Positions 16,310 through 24,429 of a stretch of 64,000 nucleotides of DNA are shown here, in pieces. The translations under genes were made by a program, and so were the position numbers. Where the stretch lies: positions 248,001-312,000 of the forward strand of contig JAHHDT010000005.1 of assembly GCA_019739225.1 (NCBI GenBank), written 5' to 3'. Numbering within the stretch: position 1 is the first letter of the stretch; the number at the start of each line of letters is the position of its first letter. The notes beneath the pieces are model-generated. The model made no database searches and was not told the DNA's origin. It saw only the letters and a program-made list of their open reading frames with translations. This DNA is from Aquamicrobium sp. (GTDB lineage Bacteria; Pseudomonadota; Alphaproteobacteria; Rhizobiales; Rhizobiaceae).

Positions 16310-17521
16310 ATGAGTGAGCCGGCGGCCGCCCAGGCCTTCGACCTTGTTCTTGCCGGCGGTCGTGTGCTCGACGAGCGCAACGGCGTCGATGGCGTCACGG
16401 ATGTCGCGGTCAAGGATGGCCGCATCGCCGCAGTCGGCGAAAACCTCGCCGCCGGCGCGCGCCGTGTCGAGGATGTGAGCGGATCGATCGTGGCCCCCGG
16501 CCTCATCGACATCCACACTCACGTCTATCACAAGGCGACGTCGCTGAGCGTCGATCCCGGCTTCATCGCCCGCCGCTCGGCGGTGACCACGATGGTCGAT
16601 GCCGGCAGCGCCGGCGCCGGCAACTATGACGGCTTCCGCGACTATGTGATGGCGCATTCGCCCTATCGGATATTCGCGTTCCTCAACATCTCCTTTCCCG
16701 GCATCTTCGGCTTCGACAAGGGGCTGTTCATCGGCGAGGCGACGCTGCGCGAGATGCTGCCGGTCGACCGGTGCGCCGCCAAGGTCGAGGCAAACCGCGA
16801 CCGCATCGTCGGCGTCAAGGTGCGGATCGGCGGTCCTGTGACGGGCGAGCTCGGCCTTGGCGCGCTGGAACTCGCGCTCGAGGCAGCCGACGCCGTCGGC
16901 CTGCCGTTGATGACCCATATCGGAACCGCGCCGCCGAGCTATGCCGATGTCGTTTCCATGTTGCGGCCCGGCGACATCCTCACCCATTGCTACCGGCCGG
17001 AGCCGAACTCCGCGCTTGGGCCGGACGGCAAGGTGATGCAGGCGCTGCTGGATGCGCGCGAGCGCGGCGTGCTCTTCGACATCGCGCACGGCATGGGTGC
17101 ATTCGGCTACGATACGGCCGAAGCCGCGCTGCGGGACGGTTTCCTGCCGGACCTGATCTCGTCCGATGTGCATGTGATCGCGGTCGAAGGCCCCGGCTAC
17201 GATCTCCTGCACACGATGAGCAAGCTGCTCAATTGCGGCCTGACGCTGCCTCAGGTCATCGGCATGTCGACCAGCCGACCCGCCCTTGCCATCAGGCATC
17301 CGGAGCTTGGGCATCTCGGTCTCGGTGCGCCTGCCGACATCACCGTCCTTCGCCAGGTCGACAGCGACTACGTCTTTGCCGATGTCGAGGGCAAGACCCG
17401 TCAGGGTTCGACGCTGCTGCATCCAATGGCCGTCTATCTGGGCGGGCGCGAGATGGAAGTCGCGCGCCGCCCCTTCGAGGAGCCGTTCCTCCTCGGCGGC
17501 CACGGCCGCTGCTCGTGCTGA
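16310..17521 (+). CDS. Amidohydrolase/deacetylase family metallohydrolase
   Basis: This is a TIM-barrel metallohydrolase of 403 residues in the Atu3266/EF_0837-like branch of the amidohydrolase superfamily. The binuclear site looks complete: His69 and His71 in DIHTHVYHKA, the bridging Lys170 in VGVKVRIG, His203 in LMTHIGTAPP, His226 in LTHCYRPEP, and Asp286 in LISSDVHVIAVEG. An N- and C-terminal beta-sandwich carries FDLVLAGGRVLDERNG and GAPADITVLRQV. Family members remove acyl groups from N-acyl or O-acyl small molecules, and several lack known substrates. The GGAGAAACCCG site fixes the start. It ends the right arm of the cluster and converges with a methyltransferase gene. The C terminus ends in an unusual CSC. 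Confidence 0.87.
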   Translation: MSEPAAAQAFDLVLAGGRVLDERNGVDGVTDVAVKDGRIAAVGENLAAGARRVEDVSGSIVAPGLIDIHTHVYHKATSLSVDPGFIARRSAVTTMVDAGSAGAGNYDGFRDYVMAHSPYRIFAFLNISFPGIFGFDKGLFIGEATLREMLPVDRCAAKVEANRDRIVGVKVRIGGPVTGELGLGALELALEAADAVGLPLMTHIGTAPPSYADVVSMLRPGDILTHCYRPEPNSALGPDGKVMQALLDARERGVLFDIAHGMGAFGYDTAEAALRDGFLPDLISSDVHVIAVEGPGYDLLHTMSKLLNCGLTLPQVIGMSTSRPALAIRHPELGHLGLGAPADITVLRQVDSDYVFADVEGKTRQGSTLLHPMAVYLGGREMEVARRPFEEPFLLGGHGRCSC

Positions 17522-17536
17522 GGCGGGCTGAACCGT

Positions 17537-18265
17537 TCAGCGCTGCGCCGCGATGATGAGCATCATCGGGCGTTCGAGCTCCTCGGCAAGCGCCGGCTGT
17601 TCCCTGACTTGTTCCGCCGAAGGCGCGAACTCGGCGACCCGGCGGATCGAAAAGCCTGCTTCGATCAGCGTGTTCAGGGTCGTTGCCATGGTCCGGTGAT
17701 GCTTCACCACGCCCTTGGCGAACCAGTCGGTCCGCCGTTCGCCCTCGATGGCGTAACCGTTGACGGGCCATGTGTTGCGGCCGTCCTCGTCCTGGATCCA
17801 GTGCGGATGCGCGGCAGCCATGAAGATCGGGTGCTCGATCGTGAATACGAACCACGACCCGGCAGTGAGCGCTCCATGCACCGTCCGCGCAAGGCGCGCA
17901 AAATCCTCGACATAATGGAACGTCAGCGAGCTGAACGCGAAATCGCATAACGCTTCCGGCAGTTCCAGTGTCTCGAGGTCGGCGATGACATAGTCGATGG
18001 CAACATCGTTAGTATCGGCTCGGGCGCGGGCGATCATATTGGTCGAAACGTCGTAGCCGCGCACGCTGGCGGCCCCGTTTTCCCGCATCCAGCGTGAAAC
18101 CCAGCCGAAGCCGCAGCCGAGATCGATGGCGCGCTTGCCCGAAAGGTCCGGAATCATGTCCCGCACCACAGGCCATTCGGGCGCGCCCGCGAGCCCGTGA
18201 GTCTGCCGCGGAAGTCGCGAATAGCCACCGAAGAAATCGGCGTTGTCATAGATGTTCTGCGCCAT
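17537..18265 (-). CDS. Class I SAM-dependent methyltransferase
   Basis: This is a cytoplasmic methyltransferase of 242 residues from the ATG at 18265. Motif I is AIDLGCGFGWVSRWM, followed by the acidic VRGYDVSTNMIARARAD, motif II VIADLETLELP and the post-motif FAFSSLTFHYVEDFARL. This arrangement resembles the UbiE/COQ5-like and YafE-type small-molecule methyltransferases. Upstream in-frame codons exist to 18712, but they overlap the oppositely directed SDR gene and lack family character. It converges with the amidohydrolase gene; a short GCTGAA-TTCAGC hairpin (17529-17543) lies between and across the two stop codons. The substrate cannot be named. Confidence 0.82.
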   Translation of the reverse strand: MAQNIYDNADFFGGYSRLPRQTHGLAGAPEWPVVRDMIPDLSGKRAIDLGCGFGWVSRWMRENGAASVRGYDVSTNMIARARADTNDVAIDYVIADLETLELPEALCDFAFSSLTFHYVEDFARLARTVHGALTAGSWFVFTIEHPIFMAAAHPHWIQDEDGRNTWPVNGYAIEGERRTDWFAKGVVKHHRTMATTLNTLIEAGFSIRRVAEFAPSAEQVREQPALAEELERPMMLIIAAQR

Positions 18266-18460
18266 GGTTGTTTCCCGGATCGGCTCGAACCGGTTGCTTT
18301 GCACGCGCGGTCCTGCCCGGCAAGCGGGATGCGGCAGCTCATCCTCATTGATCGTCCACGTATGTGGATGAAAGGTCGCCGATGTGACGGATTTCAACCG
18401 GGCGTCCACGTTGCCAAATAGGTCGCGGATCAACCGCACAGCAACATATGAGGCAAGGCA

Positions 18461-19219
18461 ATGCGATATACTGAGAAGAATGCGGTCATTATCGGCGGCA
18501 GCCATGGCATGGGGCTCGCCACTGCCCGGCTGCTGGCCGCGGAAGGCGCCAGCGTGCTGATCACCAGCCGCAATGGGCAGAACCTGCGGACGGCCCTCGC
18601 CGAACTCGGCGGCAAGGCGCAAGCCGCCCGTTCCGACATTGCAGACATGGGCGATATTGCCCGGCTGGGCGACACTGTGCGCGACAAGCTCGGCACGATC
18701 GACCTCCTGCATGTCAATGCCGGGCTCGCGGAACTGGAACCGTTCGAGCAGGTGACGGAGGCGTCTTACGACCGCCAGTTCATCGTCAACACCAAGGGTG
18801 CGTTCTTCACGATCCAGCGGCTGGCGCCGTTGATCCGCGAGGGCGGCGCGATCGTGGTGACGTCATCCGTTGCCGACGAAGGCGGAGAGCCCGGCATGAG
18901 CGTCTACAGCGCTACCAAGGCTGCGCTTCGATCGTTTGCCTCGGGCCTGGCGGCAGAGCTCCTCCCGCGAGGCATACGTGTCAACGTCGTCAGTCCCGGT
19001 TTCATCGAGACGCCCACTGCGGGCGTCGCCGGCATGTCGGACGAAGAGCGCAAGGCCTTCCACGAGATCGGCAATGCCGTCACGCCGATGAAGCGCAACG
19101 GAACTGCGGAAGAAGTGGCCCGCGCCGTCGTCTTTCTGGCTTTCGAGGCAACCTACACCACCGGGGCGAAGCTCGCGGTCGATGGCGGGCTCGGCCAGAA
19201 GATCAGCGCGCCGCAATAG
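18461..19219 (+). CDS. Short-chain dehydrogenase/reductase (SDR)
   Basis: This is a classical SDR of 252 residues. The cofactor motif is [15 protein letters not shown] (TGxxxGxG-like, with the first Thr replaced by Ile). NAG is seen as [10 protein letters not shown], and the catalytic Ser/Tyr/Lys appear in [24 protein letters not shown]. The C-terminal PG motif [10 protein letters not shown] follows. The arginine in ITSRNGQN suggests NADPH preference. It is a single gene, divergent from the methyltransferase across 195 bp. Substrates of this fold range from quinones to fatty acids and sugars, so no pathway is proposed. Confidence 0.88.
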   Translation: MRYTEKNAVIIGGSHGMGLATARLLAAEGASVLITSRNGQNLRTALAELGGKAQAARSDIADMGDIARLGDTVRDKLGTIDLLHVNAGLAELEPFEQVTEASYDRQFIVNTKGAFFTIQRLAPLIREGGAIVVTSSVADEGGEPGMSVYSATKAALRSFASGLAAELLPRGIRVNVVSPGFIETPTAGVAGMSDEERKAFHEIGNAVTPMKRNGTAEEVARAVVFLAFEATYTTGAKLAVDGGLGQKISAPQ

Positions 19220-19243
19220 GCGGCATTCGGGGCTTCGGCGGCG

Positions 19244-19438
19244 CTATTTTCGTTCTTTCAGCTCTCGGCCGGCATCTGAGAAGGCGCTGAAATCCGACAC
19301 TTCTGCAAAGCCGGCATAGGAGTCTATCCAGCTCCGATGCCGGAACATCCGCTCGAACGGATCGAACAGGTCGACGGTGGGCCCCTGGTTCTGGGCCCTC
19401 GACGTATCCTTGGGTTTGCTTCTGGGCTTCGCGGTCAT
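19244..19438 (-). CDS. Small hypothetical protein, 64 residues
   Basis: This is a short polar protein with no recognised family. The ATG at 19438 has GAGGACGAG directly upstream. A longer start at 19468 would add ten residues. The N-terminal 25 residues are rich in Lys, Arg, Ser and Pro (MTAKPRSKPKDTSRAQN) and probably disordered. The rest is aromatic and compact (FDPFERMFRHRSWIDSYAGFAEVSDF). No signal peptide or membrane helix is visible. It converges with the SDR gene with a 24-bp gap. Upstream, two GTTAAC hexamers (19504-19521) could be part of a promoter or binding site. It is reported because of the good ribosome site and the AT-rich leader; function is unknown. Confidence 0.5.
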   Translation of the reverse strand: MTAKPRSKPKDTSRAQNQGPTVDLFDPFERMFRHRSWIDSYAGFAEVSDFSAFSDAGRELKERK

Positions 19439-19609
19439 CTCGTCCTCGTTCGTGAGGTTGCCCGCCACGCCGTTACCATTGTCACGACCGCCCTAAGCGT
19501 TCGTTAACCGACTTGTTAACCCGGCGCATCGGGGAGCACTGGCGAAGTCGGGAGAGAAGCCGGTTGAGACGGGTGGCGCTGGCAAGCGTCACCCGCCGTC
19601 GGCCATTGT

Positions 19610-20434
19610 TCAGGGCGCCTGCCGGATGCTGCCGCTGCCTCTGACCTCGGAGCGCCGCATGACCGGACCACCCGACAGTTCGACATCGCCGCTTCCGGAT
19701 ACGAACACGTCCGCATCGACCTGCGCTGTCAGGCTGGCGTCGCCGCTGCCTTGAATGTTTACCCGCACCGATTTGGCGGTCAGCTTTCTCAACGCGGCGT
19801 CGCCCGAACCGGAAATGTTCACATCAACCGCATCGGCCGCGCCGTTCGCCGAGACACTGCCGCTGCCACGAATTTCCACCTGCACCGACTTGGCGGTAAG
19901 ATCCCGCAGCTCCGTTTCGCCAGAACCGGAAATGTTCACTTCGACCGCGTCTGAGGTTCCGTCGACGTAGGCGGTGCCGCTGCCTTTGATCGCCAATGCG
20001 AGCTTCGGCTGGTTTATTTGCGACAGGGTCAGATCGCCACTGCCGCGCAGTTCCCAGTAGGTGATGGACGGTCCCGACAGTTTCACATCGAGCCGCGACG
20101 CAAACCAGCCGGGGTCGCAATCCAGGCCGAGTTGGCCTGCTTCCAGACGCACGTGATCGAGCAAGGCCGGATCCCCGGTAATGACGACTTCGGCCATGCC
20201 GCCTGGTTGATAATGAACGTTGGCAGGGATGTGGATCGAGAAGCTGTCGGTTGCTGTCAGCGGTAGCGTTCGCTGCCGCGAGGCAGAGTTTGCGGGTCCG
20301 CAGGTCGATTTTCCCATGCCCAACAAACGCGATGCGTCAGCCCAGCTCGCTCCCGCAAGAGCGATCCCGAGCGTCAGGAACGCTACGGCGCCCAGCGAAC
20401 CCGCCATTGCAACAAATGCCAGCTTTCGAGTCAT
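19610..20434 (-). CDS. Exported GIN-domain (DUF2807) beta-helix protein
   Basis: This is a secreted or envelope-anchored protein of 274 residues. The ATG at 20434 gives a signal peptide, MTRKLAFVAMAGSLGAVAFLTLGIALA. From about residue 125 on, eight Gly-Ser-Gly turns recur about every 15-25 residues (RGSGDL, KGSGTA, SGSGET, RGSGSV, SGSGDA, QGSGDA, SGSGDV, RGSGSI). They alternate with short beta strands, as expected of the right-handed GIN beta-helix (putative auto-transporter adhesin head, DUF2807). The two middle repeats are near copies at the DNA level. It is the third gene after a PadR regulator and a HAAS-domain membrane protein, 37 bp downstream. The role is probably envelope-related signalling or adhesion; no experiment is implied. 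Confidence 0.85.
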   Translation of the reverse strand: MTRKLAFVAMAGSLGAVAFLTLGIALAGASWADASRLLGMGKSTCGPANSASRQRTLPLTATDSFSIHIPANVHYQPGGMAEVVITGDPALLDHVRLEAGQLGLDCDPGWFASRLDVKLSGPSITYWELRGSGDLTLSQINQPKLALAIKGSGTAYVDGTSDAVEVNISGSGETELRDLTAKSVQVEIRGSGSVSANGAADAVDVNISGSGDAALRKLTAKSVRVNIQGSGDASLTAQVDADVFVSGSGDVELSGGPVMRRSEVRGSGSIRQAP

Positions 20435-20471
20435 TTCGGTACGCTCCGTATCATTATTAGTGTCATGAATT

Positions 20472-21041
20472 TCAGACGTCGCGCCGACCCGGCTGGGCGG
20501 CGCGAAAATGCAATCGGGCATAGTGGCCGAACATGCGGATGCCGGCGCTGATACCCATCAACAGCAGAGCGCTGCCGCCAAAGAAGCCGCTCACAAGTCC
20601 GGCTCCGATGAACAGGCGCCCCAACAGCTCGGACGTCGCTTCGCCGAAGAGCAGGGCCGTGGCGATGATCTTCAAGCCAACCGCGCCGACAGCGATCAGC
20701 ACGATCGCGGAGGCTATCGCAAGAACGACTGCAACGATCAGCAGCGGCAGGAAGAAGATGAGATCGACAAGGGCAAGCCCTGCCAGAGCCGCGGTCGCAG
20801 TCGCCAGGTTCGCCAGGCTCCATTTTGTTTCGAAACGCCGCAGTCCTATGTCGGCACGAAGTTCCCGGGCAATCCGCGCCGGATCGCCAAGAGCGTCGGC
20901 AACCTCGGTTTCGTCTCGGCCATCGGCAATGGAATCGGCGAAATGGGCCGAATAATCGGCGAGGATTTCGTCGACTTCCTCCGCAGGAAGACCGGCGAGC
21001 CCCTGTCTCAGTCTCTCCAGAAACGCATCCCTGGTCATCAT
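20472..21041 (-). CDS. HAAS-domain (DUF1700) membrane protein
   Basis: This is a 189-residue protein with a cytoplasmic N-terminal HAAS-type helical domain (MMTRDAFLERLRQGLAGLPAEEVDEILADYSAHFADSI and GDPARIARELRA). About four hydrophobic segments follow (ALAGLALVDLIFFLPLLIVAVVLAIASAIVLIAVGAVGLKI and GLVSGFFGGSALLLMGISAGI). In many bacteria such proteins are encoded directly after a PadR regulator and beside GIN-domain proteins, as here. The start overlaps the PadR stop by four bases, so translation is coupled. It may link membrane state to the regulator or assist the exported GIN protein; this is inference. Confidence 0.85.
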   Translation of the reverse strand: MMTRDAFLERLRQGLAGLPAEEVDEILADYSAHFADSIADGRDETEVADALGDPARIARELRADIGLRRFETKWSLANLATATAALAGLALVDLIFFLPLLIVAVVLAIASAIVLIAVGAVGLKIIATALLFGEATSELLGRLFIGAGLVSGFFGGSALLLMGISAGIRMFGHYARLHFRAAQPGRRDV

Positions 21042-21361
21042 TCATCCTCGAGAAGTTTATCGACCGCCACGGCGAAAGCCCGCCAGTCCCTGCGATGCGT
21101 TTCAAAGACCGTCTGGCCCAGCGGCGTGAGCCGGTAATATTTGCGAGGCGGTCCGCTGCTCGATTCCACGAGGCGCGTCGCAACGAGGCCTTCATTCTGC
21201 ATCCGGCGCATCAGGGGATAGATCGTGCCCTCGCCCATGCCGACTGCCGTGACCAGCGTGCTGGCAATCTCGTAGCCGTAGTTCTCTCCCCGCGACAGCA
21301 CTGCCAGAACGCAGAGATCGAGAGCGCCCTTTCGCAGCTGGATTTGGATCGAATCGGTCAT
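21038..21361 (-). CDS. PadR family transcriptional regulator
   Basis: This is a 107-residue winged helix-turn-helix protein of the short PadR-s2 type. IQIQLRKGALDLCVLAVLSRGENYGYEI is the family N-terminal helix pair, MGEGTIYPLMRRMQNEGLVATRL is the recognition region and wing, and a C-terminal dimer helix follows (YRLTPLGQTVFETHRRDWRAFAVAVDKLLED). It heads the three-gene operon with the HAAS and GIN genes. Two copies of TAGCANGCTA in the upstream DNA are likely its operators. PadR proteins are usually repressors relieved by small molecules or envelope stress. Confidence 0.92.
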   Translation of the reverse strand: MTDSIQIQLRKGALDLCVLAVLSRGENYGYEIASTLVTAVGMGEGTIYPLMRRMQNEGLVATRLVESSSGPPRKYYRLTPLGQTVFETHRRDWRAFAVAVDKLLEDE

Positions 21362-21387
21362 CGAAACTCCGGATTTTGGTCTACATA

Positions 21388-21436
21388 TAGCAAGCTACCA
21401 TGTTATGCAAGGTAGTGTCTCGAATAGCAGGCTATT
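21388..21436. promoter_or_regulatory. Twin palindromic operator candidates for the PadR regulator
   Basis: TAGCAAGCTA (21388-21397) and TAGCAGGCTA (21425-21434) share the pattern TAGC-AN-GCTA; the second extends to AATAGCAGGCTATT (21423-21436). Centres are 37 bp apart. Between them CTACC (21395-21399) and GGTAG (21411-21415) form another inverted pair. All lie 27-75 bp upstream of the PadR start, in an AT-rich island. The rest of the 405-bp gap (21362-21766) shows no supported gene. Confidence 0.55.
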
Positions 21437-21766
21437 GCTGGAAAGCGGCGGTCAAGGCGCATGCAAGCGGAATGTCTGCTTCCCGCAATCGCGAACTTTA
21501 TCTCAGCGGTCGGCGCGGGGGCGTGAACCGGCCAGGCCGGAAAAATGCATGTCTGGGAGCGATGAGTTGCGCTACGTCACCGAGCGGGCAGCGGAGGCTT
21601 CGGGCAGCGCGTCCATTGGCGTCAAAAGTGCGGTTTTCAATGAGGCTTAGGGCGAGATGTCGAGAGACGGTTCGAACTGGGAACCCCAGCGGGCGACCGC
21701 CCGCCGGCCGGTGAGGCCGCCCCCGCGGAAGCGTTGAGCGCAGCGAAACTGCCGTGAGCGAAAATC

Positions 21767-21856
21767 TGGCGGAGAGAGAGGGATTCGAACCCTCGATACG
21801 GTTTCCCGTATACACGCGTTCCAGGCGTGCGCCTTCAACCACTCGGCCACCTCTCC
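21767..21856 (-). tRNA. tRNA-Ser(GGA)
   Basis: Read on the minus strand, the gene starts GGAGAGGTGGCCGAGTGG and ends TCTCTCCG plus an encoded CCA. The anticodon stem CACGC/GCGTG encloses the loop CTGGAAC with anticodon GGA. The long variable arm TATACGGGAAACCGTAT, typical of class II serine tRNAs, and the T arm GAGGG-TTCGAAT-CCCTC are clear. The acceptor stem has one G-U pair. The length is 90 nt including CCA. No integrase or duplicated 3' end is seen nearby. Confidence 0.97.
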
Positions 21857-22064
21857 GCAGCACGTCCCCGCTGGCGCGGGGCGGTCGATGGCGCTCATCT
21901 AGTCGATCCTTTGCCGAATGCCAAGCCGTGAATGCGTTCTTTCCTGCGAACGCGCCGATAGCTTCCACAACGCCGGGCGATTGCCAATCCGCTGTTCCTT
22001 GCCTATCTGATGGGGGAAGAAGCCCGTCGTCGTGCTGGCGAGGGCAAACGGCTCGTTACGTTTC

Positions 22065-22391
22065 ATGTTCAGAGCACTGCTGCGTCTGTTGTCCATGGTC
22101 ATGCTCGCCATTGCCGTCATCATGGCGGTGCTGGATGCGACGCGGTCCATCGCCGCGAACGCGCTGGTACTAACCCCGCTCGGCGAGTCCTGGGCTGCTG
22201 TATCGCCGTCGACGCTGGAAAGTGTCGAACGATCGATTTCCGAGAGTATGCCCGGCTTCTTCTCCGATCCGCTGGCGACCGGCTTTCTGAGCCTGCCGGG
22301 ATTCGCGGTTTTCGCCGGCCTGGCGTTGCTGCTTGCGATTGCCGGCCGCCGCCCGCCGCGCGCCGCCAGCCGGTTCGTCGTGCAGCGCTGA
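22065..22391 (+). CDS. Small membrane protein of unknown function
   Basis: This is a 108-residue protein with two strong hydrophobic segments. The N-terminal one is [21 protein letters not shown] and the C-terminal one is [21 protein letters not shown] central loop, [34 protein letters not shown], probably faces the periplasm. The start at 22065 is chosen because the hydrophobic segment begins there; an ATG at 22032 would add eleven polar residues. It has no named domain that I recognise. Its ordered topology, good coding character and position 33 bp ahead of msrA suggest a real gene, possibly co-transcribed with msrA. Confidence 0.65.
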   Translation: MFRALLRLLSMVMLAIAVIMAVLDATRSIAANALVLTPLGESWAAVSPSTLESVERSISESMPGFFSDPLATGFLSLPGFAVFAGLALLLAIAGRRPPRAASRFVVQR

Positions 22392-22423
22392 CAATGCCCG
22401 CAAAGGGCGAAAGGAGCGAAGAG

Positions 22424-23089
22424 ATGTTCTTTCTGAGCGACATGCTGAACAAGAAGCTGAAGCTGCCGACCGCGCAGGAGGCGCTGCCCGGCCGCGAGCG
22501 CGCCATACCGACGGCGTCGAAGCATCATGTTTCCAGGCGCCCGCTGCATGGCCCCTATCCGGAAGGGCTGGAAGTCGCCTATTTCGGCATGGGCTGCTTC
22601 TGGGGCGCCGAACGCCTGTTTTGGGAAACACCGGGTGTGTGGGTCACCGCTGTCGGCTATCAGGGCGGCGTGACGCCGAACCCGACCTATCAGGAGACCT
22701 GCACGGGCCTCACCGGGCATGCCGAGGTGGTGATGGTCGTCTACGATCCCTCCGAGGTTTCCTATGGCGAGCTGCTGCGGATATTCTGGGAAAGCCACGA
22801 CCCGACCCAGGGCATGCGCCAGGGCAACGACGTCGGCACCACCTACAGGTCAGCCATCTACACGACCACCCAGGCCCAGCAGGCCGAGGCCGTTGCCTCC
22901 AGGGAGGCTTATGAAACGGCGCTCGCCGCCGCCGGCCGGTCGCGCATAACGACCGAGATCGAGCCCGCGCCGGTCTTCTATTTCGCCGAAGCCGACCACC
23001 AGCAGTACCTTGCCAAGAACCCGTTCGGCTATTGTGGCCTGAAGGGCACCGGCGTGGCCTGTGCGGTTCCCGCGCCCGCCAGCGCCTGA
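22424..23089 (+). CDS. msrA: Peptide-methionine (S)-S-oxide reductase
   Basis: MsrA reduces S-methionine sulfoxide in proteins and free methionine, using thioredoxin for recycling. It is 221 residues. The catalytic motif [13 protein letters not shown] puts the sulfenic-acid-forming cysteine at Cys58. The substrate-pocket residues lie in [28 protein letters not shown]-terminal cysteines in [15 protein letters not shown] are available as resolving residues. The ATG at 22424 has AAGGAG seven bases before it; longer in-frame starts are not supported. The 45-residue N-terminal extension before the family core is common in rhizobial MsrA. A hairpin terminator follows at 23114. The protein is likely cytoplasmic. 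Confidence 0.95.
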   Translation: MFFLSDMLNKKLKLPTAQEALPGRERAIPTASKHHVSRRPLHGPYPEGLEVAYFGMGCFWGAERLFWETPGVWVTAVGYQGGVTPNPTYQETCTGLTGHAEVVMVVYDPSEVSYGELLRIFWESHDPTQGMRQGNDVGTTYRSAIYTTTQAQQAEAVASREAYETALAAAGRSRITTEIEPAPVFYFAEADHQQYLAKNPFGYCGLKGTGVACAVPAPASA

Positions 23090-23113
23090 TCGCGGCCGAA
23101 GACCCTTGAGGGC

Positions 23114-23150
23114 GGAGCGCCGGGGCCTCATTTTCCGGCGCTCCCGTTCT
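23114..23150 (+). terminator. Intrinsic terminator after msrA
   Basis: GGAGCGCCGG (23114-23123) pairs with CCGGCGCTCC (23135-23144) in a 10-bp stem with an 11-base loop that includes TTTT. CGTTCTTAT follows, a moderate U-rich tract. It lies 24 bp beyond the msrA stop and separates msrA from the BMP-family binding protein gene. Confidence 0.65.
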
Positions 23151-23312
23151 TATCCAGAAGGTCAAAATTCTGCGTGAATTTTTGCAACGCCCGTGCAAGA
23201 GTGCAGTCTGAGCGGGGGTTCCAACCTCTGCCGGTCGGGGGTGGCCGCTTCTTGTTCAAGCTGGCAGCTCTCGTCGTGAAGCCAAAAAAGCAACCGACAG
23301 GGTGTGGATCAT

Positions 23313-24308
23313 ATGAAGCGTTTTGTTCTCGGCCTTCTGGCCGCCACCGCGATGACGGCTACGGCCTTCGCGCAGGAAGATATCAAGCCGGGCCTGCTCT
23401 TCGACCTCGGCGGCAAGTTTGACAAGTCGTTCAACGAGGCCTCGTTCCAGGGCGCCGAGAAGTTCAAGACCGAAACCGGCATCGAATATGTCGAGTTCGA
23501 GATTTCGAACGACGCCCAGCGCGAGCAGGCGCTGCGCCGCTTTGCGGAGGACGGCCGCAACCCGATCGTCATGGCGGGTTTCTCCTGGGCATCCGCGCTT
23601 GAGATCGTCGCCGAGGAATTCCCGGAGACCAACTTCGCAATCATCGACATGGTCGTCGAGAAGCCGAATGTGCGTTCCGTCGTCTACAAGGAGCAGGAAG
23701 GTTCCTACCTCGTCGGCGTGCTGGCTGCGATGGCCTCCGAGACCGGAACGGTCGGCTTCGTCGGCGGCATGCAGATACCGCTCATCGGCAAGTTCGAGTG
23801 CGGCTACGCGTCTGGCGTGATGGAGACCAACCCGGAAGCGACCGTCATCCGCAACTACACCGGTGATACGCCGGCCGCCTGGAACGATCCGACGCGCGGC
23901 GGCGAAATCACCCGTTCGCAGATCGATCAGGGCGCCGACGTCGTCTATCACGCCGCCGGCGGAACGGGCGTGGGCGTGCTGCAGGCCGCCGCTGACGCGG
24001 GCAAGCTCGGTATCGGCGTCGACTCCAACCAGAACGGCATGCATCCGGGCGCCGTGCTGACGTCTATGCTCAAGCGCGTCGACGTGGCCGTCTACAACGC
24101 CTTTACCGATGCACAGAAGGGCGAGTTCAGCGCCGGCATCAACGTGCTCGGCCTCGCCGAGGACGGCGTCGGCTATGCCGTCGATGAAAACAACGCCGAG
24201 CTCATCACGGACGAGATGAAGACCGCGGTCGAGGAAGCCAAGGCGAAGATCATCGCCGGCGAGATCGAGGTGCATGACTTCATGAGCGACAATTCCTGCC
24301 CGTACTGA
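23313..24308 (+). CDS. BMP family nucleoside-binding lipoprotein/ABC substrate-binding protein
   Basis: This is a periplasmic binding protein of the BmpA/PnrA type, which captures purine or other nucleosides. It is 331 residues with a signal peptide MKRFVLGLLAATAMTATAFA. Cleavage at AFA-QED, without a lipobox cysteine, indicates a soluble periplasmic protein. Family marks are LLFDLGGKFDKSFNEASFQGAEKF, FVGGMQIPLIGKFECGYASGV and VVYHAAGGTGVGVLQAA. Two cysteines (FECGYA and NSCPY) may pair. ATG at 23313 is preferred over the GTG at 23304. Its ATPase and permeases probably are those at 29903-33544, 5.6 kb away, an unusual separation. A strong terminator follows. Confidence 0.92.
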   Translation: MKRFVLGLLAATAMTATAFAQEDIKPGLLFDLGGKFDKSFNEASFQGAEKFKTETGIEYVEFEISNDAQREQALRRFAEDGRNPIVMAGFSWASALEIVAEEFPETNFAIIDMVVEKPNVRSVVYKEQEGSYLVGVLAAMASETGTVGFVGGMQIPLIGKFECGYASGVMETNPEATVIRNYTGDTPAAWNDPTRGGEITRSQIDQGADVVYHAAGGTGVGVLQAAADAGKLGIGVDSNQNGMHPGAVLTSMLKRVDVAVYNAFTDAQKGEFSAGINVLGLAEDGVGYAVDENNAELITDEMKTAVEEAKAKIIAGEIEVHDFMSDNSCPY

Positions 24309-24334
24309 TCGGTCAGCGGAAGTCTCGTAGCGAA

Positions 24335-24366
24335 CCGCCGGGCGCAAGCCCGGCGGTTTTCGTTTG
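24335..24366 (+). terminator. Intrinsic terminator after the BMP binding-protein gene
   Basis: CCGCCGGGC-GCAA-GCCCGGCGG is a perfect 9-bp stem with a GCAA tetraloop (24335-24356), followed by TTTTCGTTT. It lies 26 bp past the stop codon. Strong termination matches a highly expressed monocistronic binding-protein gene. Confidence 0.93.
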
Positions 24367-24429
24367 GCGTATGAATTTCCGCCGGCTGTGCAATGACCGG
24401 TCGTCGGCGATTGCCTATCGTAGGCGCAG

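Noticed and set aside
19504..19521. TTAA-N8-TTAA as a second CtrA site before the small hypothetical gene.
   Set aside because: The spacing is eight, not seven, bases; GTTAAC palindromes are a simpler description.
21400..21714. A 104-codon plus-strand frame in the gap before tRNA-Ser.
   Set aside because: Composition is Arg/Ser-rich, there is no ribosome site, and its start lies among the PadR operator candidates.
21767..21856. tRNA-Ser as the attachment site of an integrated element.
   Set aside because: No integrase gene, duplicated tRNA end or compositional break is present on either side.
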